NCBI RefSeq assembly: GCF_007673095.1
Contig: NZ_VDYZ01000012.1
Location: forward strand, 62,001-126,000
Length of the DNA stretch: 64,000 nt
DNA from: Corynebacterium glyciniphilum AJ 3170
GTDB taxonomy: Bacteria; Actinomycetota; Actinomycetes; Mycobacteriales; Mycobacteriaceae
Direction: 5' to 3'
Shown: positions 54,919 to 63,255 of the stretch, in pieces
Layout: the number at the start of each line of letters is the position of its first letter
How positions within the stretch are numbered: position 1 is the first letter of the stretch
The notes under the pieces: generated by a model
Seen by the model: the letters and a program-made list of their open reading frames with translations, nothing else
What the model was told of the DNA's origin: nothing
The model's database searches: none
Program-made: the position numbers and the translations under genes

Positions 54919-56523
54919 CTACAGCGGCAGGTTGCCGTGTTTGCGGGCGGGGGAGTCGACGACCTTGCGTTCCAGCAGCCCGAGACCGTCGATCACCTGG
55001 GCACGGGTCCGGGACGGGGGGATGACGGCGTCGACGTAGCCGCGCTCGGCGGCGGCGTAGGGATTGACGAGGTTCTTCTCGACCTCGTCGGTGAGTTCGG
55101 CGGTCAGGGCGGCGACGTCCTTCTTCCGACGCTCCGCCTTCGCCAGCGTATCGGCGTGGACGGCGGCGACAGTGTTCTCGGCGTCGGCGTTGGAGATCTG
55201 TGCGCTCGGCCAGGCGAAGACGAGGTCGGCACCGATGTTCTTGGACCCCAGGGCGATGTAGGACGTCCCGTACGCCTTGCGGGTCACCACGGTGACGATG
55301 CCCACGCTCGCCTCCGCCACGGCGTACAGCAGGGAGGCGGAGCGGCGCAGCAGCCCGTTGCGTTCCTCGTCTCCGCCGGGCATGAAGCCGGGGGAGTCGA
55401 CGACGAACACGACCGGGAGGTTGAAGGCGTCGCAGGTGCGGATGAACCGGGCCGCCTTCTGTGCCGCGGCGGCGTCCAGCGCTCCCGCGAGGACCATCGG
55501 CTGGTTGGCGACGACACCGACACCGCGCCCGCCGACGCGGGCGAACCCGGTGAGGATGTTGCCCGCGAAGTCCGGCTGCAGTTCGAGGAAGGAATCCGCA
55601 TCCACGATGCCGGCGAGCACGTCGGCGACGTCGTACCCGGCCAACGGGGAGTCGGGGATCACGGAGTCCAGCTGCGCGGCGGAGTCGGCAGAATTACCGT
55701 CCGTACCCTCGCTGAACGGCACCGTCGAGCGGTTGTTGGACGGGAGCTGGCCGAGCAGCGTCTGCACGAAGTCCAGTGCAGCGCGGTCGTCTGTGGCGGT
55801 GTGGTGCGAGGTGCCTGTGACTGCGGCGTGCGTCGCCGCCGAGCCCAGGTCGTCGGCGGTGACGTCCTCACCGACCACCCGTCGGGTGATCTCAGGGTCG
55901 GTCAGGTAGAGCGAGGAGGTTCCGTCCACCATGACGACGACGTCGGCGAGGACCGGCTGGTGGGCCTCGGTACCGGCCGTCGGCCCGGCGATCACAGAGA
56001 TCTGCGGGACGACCCCGGACATCCGGGTGCGCAGGCGGTACAGGCGTGCGGCCATCCCCAGGGACACCACGCCCTCCTTCACCCGTGCACCGGTCGAGTC
56101 GTGCACGCCCACCAGGGGCACACCCGAACGCAGGGCGAGCTCCATGACCTTCACGAGTTTCTCGGCGTGCACCTCACCCACGGTGCCGTCGAACACGGTG
56201 CCGTCCTGGGAGAAGATGCAGACCTGGCGGCCGTCGACGGTGCCGTAACCGGTGACGACACCGTCGGACACCGGGCGGGACCGGTCCATGCCGTAGGCAT
56301 TGGCGCGGTGGCGCGCCAGTGCATCGATCTCGACGAACGAGCCCTCGTCGAGGAGGTGCTCGACCCGTTCGCGGGCGGTGAGCCGGCCGGCCTCGTGGAC
56401 GGCGCTGACAGCTTCCTCGCCGACCGGTGCCGACGTCTCCTCGAGACGGATCCGGAGGTCCTCGAGTTTCCCTGCGGTGGTAGACGTGTCGACCTGGCGG
56501 GGGGCGGGGGTGGGTGAAGTCAT
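54919..56523 (-). CDS. Acyl-CoA carboxylase beta subunit (DtsR type)
   Basis: A 534-residue carboxyltransferase subunit that moves the carboxyl group from biotin to acetyl- or propionyl-CoA. Features are VSDGVVTGYGTVDGRQVCIF, SQDGTVFDGTVGEVHAEK, VHDSTGARVKEGV, VSVIAGP-like ISVIAGPTAGTEAH and, in the second crotonase-fold half, VFVVDSPGFMPGGDEE and TRKAYGTSYIALGSK. It belongs to the DtsR1/DtsR2 branch. C. glutamicum, as I recall, has two dtsR genes here; this window has one, followed by accE and maf. It is divergent from birA, which biotinylates its partner. Confidence 0.93.
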   Translation of the reverse strand: MTSPTPAPRQVDTSTTAGKLEDLRIRLEETSAPVGEEAVSAVHEAGRLTARERVEHLLDEGSFVEIDALARHRANAYGMDRSRPVSDGVVTGYGTVDGRQVCIFSQDGTVFDGTVGEVHAEKLVKVMELALRSGVPLVGVHDSTGARVKEGVVSLGMAARLYRLRTRMSGVVPQISVIAGPTAGTEAHQPVLADVVVMVDGTSSLYLTDPEITRRVVGEDVTADDLGSAATHAAVTGTSHHTATDDRAALDFVQTLLGQLPSNNRSTVPFSEGTDGNSADSAAQLDSVIPDSPLAGYDVADVLAGIVDADSFLELQPDFAGNILTGFARVGGRGVGVVANQPMVLAGALDAAAAQKAARFIRTCDAFNLPVVFVVDSPGFMPGGDEERNGLLRRSASLLYAVAEASVGIVTVVTRKAYGTSYIALGSKNIGADLVFAWPSAQISNADAENTVAAVHADTLAKAERRKKDVAALTAELTDEVEKNLVNPYAAAERGYVDAVIPPSRTRAQVIDGLGLLERKVVDSPARKHGNLPL

Positions 56524-56589
56524 GGCCTACAGTCTAGGAGGAAACGGTGCGGGCGTCGCCATACAGGTCGCCCGTGCGCGTGTGGGCGT

Positions 56590-56595
56590 TATCCT
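56590..56595 (+). promoter_or_regulatory. -10 hexamer for leaderless birA
   Basis: TATCCT lies 7 bases before the ATG at 56603, with no Shine-Dalgarno sequence. Confidence 0.45.
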
Positions 56596-56602
56596 TGTGG
56601 CC

Positions 56603-57502
56603 ATGACCGACTCCCCGACCGACTCCCGTGCCCCGCTCGACGCCTCCCGTCTCTCCACCCTCATCCAGGACAGGGACGGCCGTGTCGGGCCCGTCACCGT
56701 CGTCGGCACGACGGGGTCGACCAACGCCGACCTGGTGGACGCGTTCCGTGCCGACCCGGGGCTCGCCGACCGCACCGTGGTCGTGGCGGAGGAACAGGTG
56801 ACGGCGCGGGGCAGGCTGGGACGCCGGTGGTCGGCCCCGGCCGGAGCCCAGGTGATCATGAGTGTGCTGCTCCGCCCGGCGGTGCAGGACGTCCCGACTG
56901 AACGGTTCGGGGAGCTTCCGCTGCTGATCGGCGTGGCAGTGGCCGAAACAGCCCGTGCTGTCGGGGTGGACGCCCGGCTGAAGTGGCCCAACGACGTCAT
57001 CGTCAGGGACAGCGGGCCGGACGAGACTCCCCACGGCTACCGGAAGCTCGCCGGCATCCTCGTTGAAGCGGTGAGCCTTGACCCGGTGGCTGTCGTCGTA
57101 GGGGTCGGGTTGAATGCGTCGATCACCGCCGACGAGTTCGCCGAGGCAGGTGTGGAGGCAGGCACCTCGCTGACCGACCAGGGGGCCACCCTGGCGTCGG
57201 TGCACGACCGGGAGGCACTGGCCGCCAGCGAGCTGTCGTGGATCGCCGACGTCGACGAGGCGTGGCGTCGTGGCGGTGCGGCCCTGGAGAACCTGCGTCG
57301 TCGCTACCGGGAGTTGTCGGCCACACTCGGCACACGGGTCCGCGCCGAGCTCCCGGGTGGGGAAGAGCTCACCGGCACCGCCGTCGACCTTGACGGTCAG
57401 GGGGGACTGGTCATCGGGACGACGGCCGGTGAGCGGCGGACGGTCACCGCCGGTGATGTCGTCCACCTGCGGCCGGCGCCCGCCACGGACCAGAGGAACT
57501 GA
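56603..57502 (+). CDS. birA: Biotin-[acetyl-CoA-carboxylase] ligase
   Basis: A 299-residue biotin-protein ligase that activates biotin as biotinyl-AMP and attaches it to the AMKM lysine of AccBC. Features are GTTGSTNADLVDAF, the biotinyl-AMP loop GRLGRRWSAPAGAQ, LKWPNDVIV, KLAGILVEA and GVGLNAS. The N-terminal helix-turn-helix of repressor-type BirA is absent, so it does not regulate transcription. A C-terminal SH3-like domain (about 240-290) is present. Its -10 lies close to the divergent accD start, linking both to one control region. Confidence 0.94.
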   Translation: MTDSPTDSRAPLDASRLSTLIQDRDGRVGPVTVVGTTGSTNADLVDAFRADPGLADRTVVVAEEQVTARGRLGRRWSAPAGAQVIMSVLLRPAVQDVPTERFGELPLLIGVAVAETARAVGVDARLKWPNDVIVRDSGPDETPHGYRKLAGILVEAVSLDPVAVVVGVGLNASITADEFAEAGVEAGTSLTDQGATLASVHDREALAASELSWIADVDEAWRRGGAALENLRRRYRELSATLGTRVRAELPGGEELTGTAVDLDGQGGLVIGTTAGERRTVTAGDVVHLRPAPATDQRN

Positions 57503-57507
57503 GGAAC

Positions 57508-57513
57508 TAAGGT
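57508..57513 (+). promoter_or_regulatory. -10 hexamer for leaderless PH-domain protein gene
   Basis: TAAGGT lies 7 bases before the GTG at 57521. No Shine-Dalgarno sequence is present. Confidence 0.35.
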
Positions 57514-57520
57514 CTCTGTC

Positions 57521-58084
57521 GTGCCGAAGATAAATTTCGCCCCGGATGAGGAGGTCCTCGCCGAACTCAGTCCCTCGCGGCGCAGCACCCTGTTCCCGGT
57601 CCTGGAACTCGTGGTGATCACCGGCGTGGTCTGGCTCGCGGTCGGGTTGCTCGACTCGTACCTGGGCAGCCTCGCCACCACCTGGGTCGGGTACGTGCCG
57701 GACAACATCGCCGACGTGCCCCGGCTGGTCGGTGAATCGGACACCGGCACCGCCACCGCGGCGGTGTGGGGGCGCAGGATCGTCCTGGTGGCATGGGTGT
57801 GGTTGAGCTGGCGCAGGTGCCTGCGACACCTGCTGTTCCGGACCCGGAGCCGGATGATACTCACGGATTCCCGCCTGATCACCGCCACCGGACACATGCG
57901 CAGTCACATCGGCGAGGTGCCGTTGGCGCAGATCGTGGACGTCCGCGTGCACAAGTCCGAGGTCCGGGTGTTCCTCCGTGGCGGTGGTCGGCCGCTGGTA
58001 CTGCGGGACGTGCCCTACGCCAAGCGTTTCGCCCGTCTGGTTCATTCCCACATCCCGGTGCACCTGCCACGGCCGCTATACTGA
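57521..58084 (+). CDS. PH-domain (YdbS/DUF304-like) membrane protein
   Basis: A 187-residue protein with two hydrophobic segments (about 26-50 and 84-101). A C-terminal bacterial PH-like domain (about 110-180) has RSRMILTDSRLITATG, then EVPLAQIVDVRVHKS and LVLRDVPYAKRF. The position between birA and purK is the same as in C. glutamicum, as I recall. Function is unknown. Its stop codon overlaps the -10 of purK. Confidence 0.78.
   Translation: MPKINFAPDEEVLAELSPSRRSTLFPVLELVVITGVVWLAVGLLDSYLGSLATTWVGYVPDNIADVPRLVGESDTGTATAAVWGRRIVLVAWVWLSWRRCLRHLLFRTRSRMILTDSRLITATGHMRSHIGEVPLAQIVDVRVHKSEVRVFLRGGGRPLVLRDVPYAKRFARLVHSHIPVHLPRPLY
58077..58082 (+). promoter_or_regulatory. -10 hexamer for leaderless purK
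   Basis: TATACT, a near-consensus -10, lies 8 bases before the GTG at 58091 and inside the end of the previous gene. Confidence 0.5.
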
Positions 58085-58090
58085 AGCACC

Positions 58091-59371
58091 GTGACTGACG
58101 CGCAGAAGACCCCGGAAGAACCGCTGGACCGATCACATGCCCGGCCGGAGGCGCACTCGCCGGACATGCCGCTGGTCACCGTCATCGGTGACGGGCAGTT
58201 GGCCCGCATGATGCAGCAGGCGGGTATCGAGCTCGGCCTCACCGTCCGGCTGCTCGCCGGATCGACCGGTGCCTCGGCGGCCCAGGCCACCGCAGACATC
58301 TGGCTGGGTGAGTACACCGACGAGAGCGTCGTCCGCCAGGTGTCCACGGGGGCGGACGCGGTGACCTTCGACCACGAGCATGTACCCAACGACTATCTCG
58401 AAGGCCTCATCGCCGACGGCGTGAACGTGCAGCCGCAGCCGTCCGCGTTGATCAATGCCCAGGACAAGCTGGTGATGCGTCAGCGGATGAGGGAGATCGG
58501 CGCACCGGTACCCCCGTTCCTCGCCGTGGGGACCGTGGCGGACGCCACCGGATTCTGGGACGCCACCGACGGCGCGGTGTGCCTCAAGGCGCGTCGGGGC
58601 GGCTACGACGGTAAGGGGGTGTGGTTCCCGGAGTCGCGTGAGGATCTTGCCGCGCTGGTCGAGGACCTCCTCGCCGAGGGCGTGCCGTTGATGGCGGAGA
58701 AGAAGGTGCACCTGGTGCGCGAACTGTCCGCCATGGTGGCCAGGACGCCCTCCGGGGAGATCGCGTCCTGGCCGGTCGTGGAATCGGTGCAGGCCGACGG
58801 GATCTGCTACCTCGCCGTGTCCCCGGCGCCGGCGGAGTCGGAGGGACAACGGCGCGTCGTCGACCAGGCACATGAGCTCGCCCGTCAGGTGGCCGCGGAG
58901 CTGGGCGTCACCGGCGTTCTCGCCGTCGAGCTCTTCGAGACCGTCGATGAGGCCGGCCAGCCGGAGATCATCGTCAACGAACTGGCGATGCGTCCGCACA
59001 ATACCGGCCACTGGACCCAGGACGGATGTGTGACCAGCCAGTTCGAGCAGCACCTGCGGGCGGTCCTGGACCGGCCGCTGGGGGCGACGGCTGCGTTGAC
59101 GGCCACGACCGTGATGGCCAACGTCCTCGGCGACGACACCGCGGACCCGGAGATGCCGATGCACCGGCGTATGGACGAGGTGTGGCGGCGGTTCCCCGAG
59201 GCGAAGATCCACCTGTACGGCAAGGACTGGCGTCCGCGCCGCAAGATCGGTCACGTGAACATGTCGCTGCCGTTGGGCAGGGAGGCGACGCCGGACGCGG
59301 TGGAGGCTCTGTGTCGTGATGCCCGCCTGGCGTCGGACTTCCTGGTGACGGCGCGCTGGACGGACGCCTGA
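58091..59371 (+). CDS. purK: N5-carboxyaminoimidazole ribonucleotide synthase
   Basis: A 426-residue ATP-grasp enzyme that carboxylates aminoimidazole ribonucleotide with bicarbonate and ATP, step 6a of purine synthesis. Features are VTVIGDGQLARMMQQAGIEL in its N-terminal pre-ATP-grasp fold, VTFDHEHVPNDYLEGL, VCLKARRGGYDGKGVW, and the C-terminal IIVNELAMRPHNTGHWTQDG. The N-terminal 25 residues are a variable lead. PurE, the next enzyme, starts 27 bases downstream with its own promoter. Confidence 0.95.
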   Translation: MTDAQKTPEEPLDRSHARPEAHSPDMPLVTVIGDGQLARMMQQAGIELGLTVRLLAGSTGASAAQATADIWLGEYTDESVVRQVSTGADAVTFDHEHVPNDYLEGLIADGVNVQPQPSALINAQDKLVMRQRMREIGAPVPPFLAVGTVADATGFWDATDGAVCLKARRGGYDGKGVWFPESREDLAALVEDLLAEGVPLMAEKKVHLVRELSAMVARTPSGEIASWPVVESVQADGICYLAVSPAPAESEGQRRVVDQAHELARQVAAELGVTGVLAVELFETVDEAGQPEIIVNELAMRPHNTGHWTQDGCVTSQFEQHLRAVLDRPLGATAALTATTVMANVLGDDTADPEMPMHRRMDEVWRRFPEAKIHLYGKDWRPRRKIGHVNMSLPLGREATPDAVEALCRDARLASDFLVTARWTDA

Positions 59372-59385
59372 GTCTCCCGGGCGGG

Positions 59386-59391
59386 TAGAGT
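59386..59391 (+). promoter_or_regulatory. -10 hexamer for leaderless purE
   Basis: TAGAGT lies 7 bases before the GTG at 59399. There is no Shine-Dalgarno sequence. Confidence 0.45.
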
Positions 59392-59398
59392 TACCCGC

Positions 59399-59965
59399 GT
59401 GACTACCGAGAGCAGCGCAGAGAACAGCACAGGGCAGAACACCGGTCAGGACGCAGGGCAGGGGCGCACGCCCCTGGTCGGCATCGTGATGGGGTCGGAC
59501 TCCGACTGGCCGACCGTGGAACCTGCGGCGCAGGTTCTGGCGGAGTTCGGCGTTCCCATGGAGATCGGCGTGGTGTCGGCGCACCGCACCCCCGAGCGGA
59601 TGCTGGACTACGCCCGTGCAGCGCACACCACCGGGGTCAAGGTGATCATCGCCTGTGCCGGGGGTGCCGCGCACCTGCCGGGTATGGTCGCTGCCGCCAC
59701 CCCGCTGCCGGTCATCGGTATTCCCCGGGCGCTGAAGAACCTGGACGGGTTGGACTCGCTGCTGTCGATCGTGCAGATGCCGGCCGGTGTCCCCACTGCG
59801 ACGGTCTCCATCGACGGGGCGAAGAACGCCGGGTTGCTCGCTGTCCGGATGCTCGGTGTGGCTGACCCCCGGCTTCTCGAGGGCATGGTGGCGTACCAGG
59901 ACCGTATGCGTGATGAGGTTCTGGAGAAGGACCACCGTCTGAAGCAGCAGTTGATGGGCGAGTAG
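59399..59965 (+). CDS. purE: N5-carboxyaminoimidazole ribonucleotide mutase
   Basis: A 188-residue class I PurE, moving the carboxyl group of N5-CAIR to give CAIR in purine synthesis. Motifs are [33 protein letters not shown] (with the catalytic His), [16 protein letters not shown] and [15 protein letters not shown]. The first 22 residues are a Ser/Thr/Gln-rich lead not found in shorter PurE proteins. It pairs functionally with the purK gene upstream. Confidence 0.95.
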   Translation: MTTESSAENSTGQNTGQDAGQGRTPLVGIVMGSDSDWPTVEPAAQVLAEFGVPMEIGVVSAHRTPERMLDYARAAHTTGVKVIIACAGGAAHLPGMVAAATPLPVIGIPRALKNLDGLDSLLSIVQMPAGVPTATVSIDGAKNAGLLAVRMLGVADPRLLEGMVAYQDRMRDEVLEKDHRLKQQLMGE

Positions 59966-59986
59966 GGACCGGGGAGGAACCTGGGG

Positions 59987-61021
59987 ATGTCGGGGATCCT
60001 GCTCGTCACGCTTCTCGTGGCCGTTGCCGTCGCGGCGACGGCGTGGAGTGTGAAGTCACGCTCACGGTGGCGCGGCAACGGACTGATGGTGCTGCTGGTC
60101 GCCGAACTCCTGTGGACGTGGCTCATCGTCGCCGCGCACGGGGGCGGGTTCCCGCTTCCGGTGTGGCTGGCGTGGGGGTTCTCACAACTGGTGGTGGCCG
60201 GTGTCGGCTGGGTCGTCGCCCGGTGGATGGGGGACGCGCTTCCCGGTGTGGACGGACGTGGCTGGGTCCACCTGAGCACCGTCGTCGCCGCGGCGATGAT
60301 GCTGACCCTGGGGCTGGGTAGCGCCGTGCTGGCCCTGGCTGCCTGGAGTGCCTGGCGGAGCTGGGGTGTCGGGGTGAATGACGCCCTCATCGTCCTCACG
60401 GTCCTCGGTGTTCTGGGCGTGATCCTGTGGCTCGTCGCGGTGGGCACGATGGTCGTCTTCCTCCTTCAGGTCCGTCGGGGACGCCACCGACCTGCGCCGC
60501 AGGAGGCGGACGCCGTCGTGGTCCTGGGGGCGGGATTGGCCGCGGACAAGGTCAGCGCCCTGCTCGCATGCCGTTGCGACCGCGGCGCCGCCGCCTGGCG
60601 GCACCTGCAGCAGGCGGACCCGACGACGACCGCGCCGCTCATCGTCTCCGGTGGGTGTGGTGATGACGAGCCCTGTACTGAAGCGGAGGCGATGCACCAC
60701 TACATCGCGGGACGCGGCTTCCCCCGGGATGTGGTCCTGGAGGAGCGTGAGGCCACCGACACGACGGAGAACCTGCATTTCAGTCTTGACCTGCTTGCCG
60801 GACAGGGGGTTGAGGGCCCCTTCATCGTGGTGTGCACCTCGGATTTCCACGTGATGCGTACCGAACGCATCGTCGCGATGCTCCGGGAGGAACGGGGTGC
60901 CAACGGCCGTCCCTTCGATGCGGTGGTGCTGGGGGCGCCGACACCGAAACCGTCCCTGCCGGCGGCGTACCTGCGTGAATACGTGGCCCTGATGATCCAC
61001 CGCGTGCTCGGGAGGGCGTGA
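59987..61021 (+). CDS. YdcF/DUF218 family membrane protein
   Basis: A 344-residue protein with four or five N-terminal membrane helices (about 1-155) and a C-terminal DUF218/YdcF domain (about 175-340). The domain shows [41 protein letters not shown] and [13 protein letters not shown]. Members are linked to envelope or vancomycin-sensitivity phenotypes (SanA, ElyC), but the reaction is unknown. It starts 21 bases after purE, with GGGGAGGA upstream, so it may share the purE transcript. It converges with the sugar importer operon. Confidence 0.82.
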   Translation: MSGILLVTLLVAVAVAATAWSVKSRSRWRGNGLMVLLVAELLWTWLIVAAHGGGFPLPVWLAWGFSQLVVAGVGWVVARWMGDALPGVDGRGWVHLSTVVAAAMMLTLGLGSAVLALAAWSAWRSWGVGVNDALIVLTVLGVLGVILWLVAVGTMVVFLLQVRRGRHRPAPQEADAVVVLGAGLAADKVSALLACRCDRGAAAWRHLQQADPTTTAPLIVSGGCGDDEPCTEAEAMHHYIAGRGFPRDVVLEEREATDTTENLHFSLDLLAGQGVEGPFIVVCTSDFHVMRTERIVAMLREERGANGRPFDAVVLGAPTPKPSLPAAYLREYVALMIHRVLGRA

Positions 61022-61032
61022 TCCCGGTCGCC

Positions 61033-61266
61033 TCAGTCGTAGCGGCGCCACCGCCGCCAGACGGCCCACGTCGCAAGCAGCAGTGCGAGCAGCAGCAATG
61101 AGGGCCACACCGCGGGGTCGTCCTGGAGCACGTTCCACACGGCCTGCACGAGCGCCAGGACGGTGAAGAACGACAGGAACCCCAGGATCGCCTCCAGGAC
61201 GGTCCGCCGTCGGCGGTATTCGGAGTGGTCGGGGTTGTCGCGGCGATCGGGGGTCTGCCTGGTCAC
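61033..61266 (-). CDS. Small two-helix membrane protein in the sugar importer operon
   Basis: A 77-residue protein with an Arg/Asp-rich N-terminus (1-21) and two membrane helices (about 23-43, LEAILGFLSFFTVLALVQAV, and about 54-71), ending in RRWRRYD. Its GTG overlaps the permease stop by four bases. A small membrane gene sits in the same place in the trehalose importer locus of C. glutamicum, as I recall. Its role in transport is unknown. Confidence 0.65.
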   Translation of the reverse strand: MTRQTPDRRDNPDHSEYRRRRTVLEAILGFLSFFTVLALVQAVWNVLQDDPAVWPSLLLLALLLATWAVWRRWRRYD

Positions 61267-62084
61267 TTCACGCCACCGGCGGTCAGGCCGGAGACGATGC
61301 GCCGCTGGAACACCAGCACCATGATCACCAGCGGGACGGTGACCAGTGCACCGGCGGCCATCGTCGCCGCGTACGGGAACTGGAAGGCGCTCGCGCCGGT
61401 GAACCGGGCTATCGCCACGGTGACGGGCTCGGTGGAGGTGGTGGAGAGCTGCTTGGCGAGCATGAACTCGTTCCACGTGGCGATGAACGCGAGGATAGCC
61501 GTGGTGAACAGGGCAGGCGCAGCCAACGGCAGAATGACCTTCCGGAACGCCAGGCCACGCGAAGCACCGTCCACGCGGGCAGCCTCCTCAAGCTTCCAGG
61601 GCAGTTCCCGGAAGAAGGAGGTCAGCGTGTAGACGGTCAGTGGCAGGACGAAGGAGATGTTCGGGATGATCAGTGCCTGGTAGGTGCCGATCCACCCGAT
61701 GTTGGTGAACAGCTGGAACAGCGGCGTCACCAGTGCGATTCCGGGGAACATGGAGGCGGCGAGGATGATGCCGGTGACGAAGCCCTTGCCGCGGAAGTCG
61801 ACACGTGCCAGGGCGTAGGCGGTGAACACGCCGACAACCAGCGCGATGGCGGTGGTCGCTGCACCGATGATCAGGCTGTTGCCGATGGCGCGCAGGAAGT
61901 TGTTTCCGGCGTCGGTGGCCAGCGCGTCCTTGAAGTTGTCGAGGGTGAGGTGGCTGGGCACAGGGTTCGTGGAGAAGGTGTAGGCCTTGTCGCGGAACGC
62001 GGTGACCACCATCCAGTAGAACGGTGCGAGCGCCCAGATCAGGATGATGATCACGGGCAGGTAGTTGCGGATGACCTTCATCAT
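61263..62084 (-). CDS. Sugar ABC transporter permease (MalG/SugB type)
   Basis: A 273-residue permease of the carbohydrate uptake transporter-1 class with about six helices. The ATPase-contacting EAA loop is LEEAARVDGASRGLAFRKV, followed by ILPLAAPALFT. YALARVDFRGKG and MFPGIALVTPLFQLF are typical of MalG-like subunits. The start overlaps the stop of the partner permease by four bases. By gene order and family it probably belongs to a LpqY-SugABC/Tus-type trehalose importer; the sugar is inferred, not proven. Confidence 0.88.
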   Translation of the reverse strand: MMKVIRNYLPVIIILIWALAPFYWMVVTAFRDKAYTFSTNPVPSHLTLDNFKDALATDAGNNFLRAIGNSLIIGAATTAIALVVGVFTAYALARVDFRGKGFVTGIILAASMFPGIALVTPLFQLFTNIGWIGTYQALIIPNISFVLPLTVYTLTSFFRELPWKLEEAARVDGASRGLAFRKVILPLAAPALFTTAILAFIATWNEFMLAKQLSTTSTEPVTVAIARFTGASAFQFPYAATMAAGALVTVPLVIMVLVFQRRIVSGLTAGGVK

Positions 62085-63160
62085 CGGGTGGCCTCCGGCG
62101 TTACTTCTGGGGTCTGGACAGTGGTCTGGCCGGCGGACTGTTCAGAGTCGGCGCCGGGGGTATCGGAAGGAGCGCGGCGTCTCCGGAATCTCCGGGGTCT
62201 CGCCGAGCGCGGCATATTCTGCGTCCCGGCGACGTCGGCGCCGAGGAACTTCACCATGACGAAGGCGATACCGAATATCAGCAGGAAGATCAGGGTCGAC
62301 ACGGCGGAGGCGGAGTTGAAGTTGCCGGATTTCGTGTCGGCGATCACCAGCTGGCTGATCACCGCCGTCGGGGAGTTTGTCGATTCACTGATCATGATGA
62401 CCGGGAGATCGTACATCCGCAGCGCGTCGAGTGTGCGGAACAGCACGGCGACCATCAGCGCGGGTTTGATCAGAGGCAGGGTGATCCGGGTGAACTGCTG
62501 CCACCGGGACGCGCCGTCCACCCGTGCCGCCTCGTAGACGCCTCCGGGCACCATCTGCAGTCCGGCGAGGATCAGCAGTGCCATGAACGGCGCCGTTTTC
62601 CACACGTCGGCGATGATCACCGCGAACCGGGCAGCCCAGGGGTCCGTCGTCCAGGCGATGTCGAGGCCGAACAGCGAATTGATGATCCCGTCCGGCGCGA
62701 AGATGAACTGCCACAGCTTCGCTGTCACGGCCGTGGGAATCGCCCAGGGGATGAGGACGGCTGCGCGCAGCAGGCTGCGCCCCCAGAAACTCTTCGACAT
62801 GGTGATCGCCATCCACAGGCCGAGGGCGGTCTCCAGGGCGACGGTGACGACCACGAAGAACAGGGTGATCCACAGGGCGGGCCAGAAGTCCGTGGCCAGG
62901 TTGCCCGGTGCGCAGGTGGTCGCTTCCCCGGTGGGGGACAGGCAGCGTTGTGTCAGCCAGTACAGGTAGTGGTCGAGGCCGGCGAAGCCGCCGTCGACGA
63001 ACATCCCCGTGTCCGGGTCGAGGTGCCGGTCGGCCTGGAAGGAGAGGTAGACCGCACGCAGGATCGGGTAGCCGATGACGACGGCGAGCAGGGCCAGGCT
63101 GGGGCCGACGAACCACAGGGCACGCAGATCACGTTTCTTCTGGGGGGTAGCGGAAGTCAC
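62081..63160 (-). CDS. Sugar ABC transporter permease (MalF/SugA type)
   Basis: A 359-residue MalF-like permease with about six helices. It has an N-terminal helix in LWFVGPSLALLAVVIGYPIL, the EAA loop EAARVDGASRWQQFTRITL (cited within 20 residues), and a C-terminal polar tail rich in Arg, Pro and Thr after residue 305 that is longer than usual. It is the second gene of the importer operon, 95 bases after the binding protein, and overlaps the next permease gene by four bases. Confidence 0.88.
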   Translation of the reverse strand: MTSATPQKKRDLRALWFVGPSLALLAVVIGYPILRAVYLSFQADRHLDPDTGMFVDGGFAGLDHYLYWLTQRCLSPTGEATTCAPGNLATDFWPALWITLFFVVVTVALETALGLWMAITMSKSFWGRSLLRAAVLIPWAIPTAVTAKLWQFIFAPDGIINSLFGLDIAWTTDPWAARFAVIIADVWKTAPFMALLILAGLQMVPGGVYEAARVDGASRWQQFTRITLPLIKPALMVAVLFRTLDALRMYDLPVIMISESTNSPTAVISQLVIADTKSGNFNSASAVSTLIFLLIFGIAFVMVKFLGADVAGTQNMPRSARPRRFRRRRAPSDTPGADSEQSAGQTTVQTPEVTPEATR

Positions 63161-63255
63161 AGAGTGAACCTTATCGGTAAAACAGGACGCCCGGTATACC
63201 GTCGTCGGACGACGGTACCGGGCGTGACTGTCGGTGGAGTCGGGACCAGTCGGTA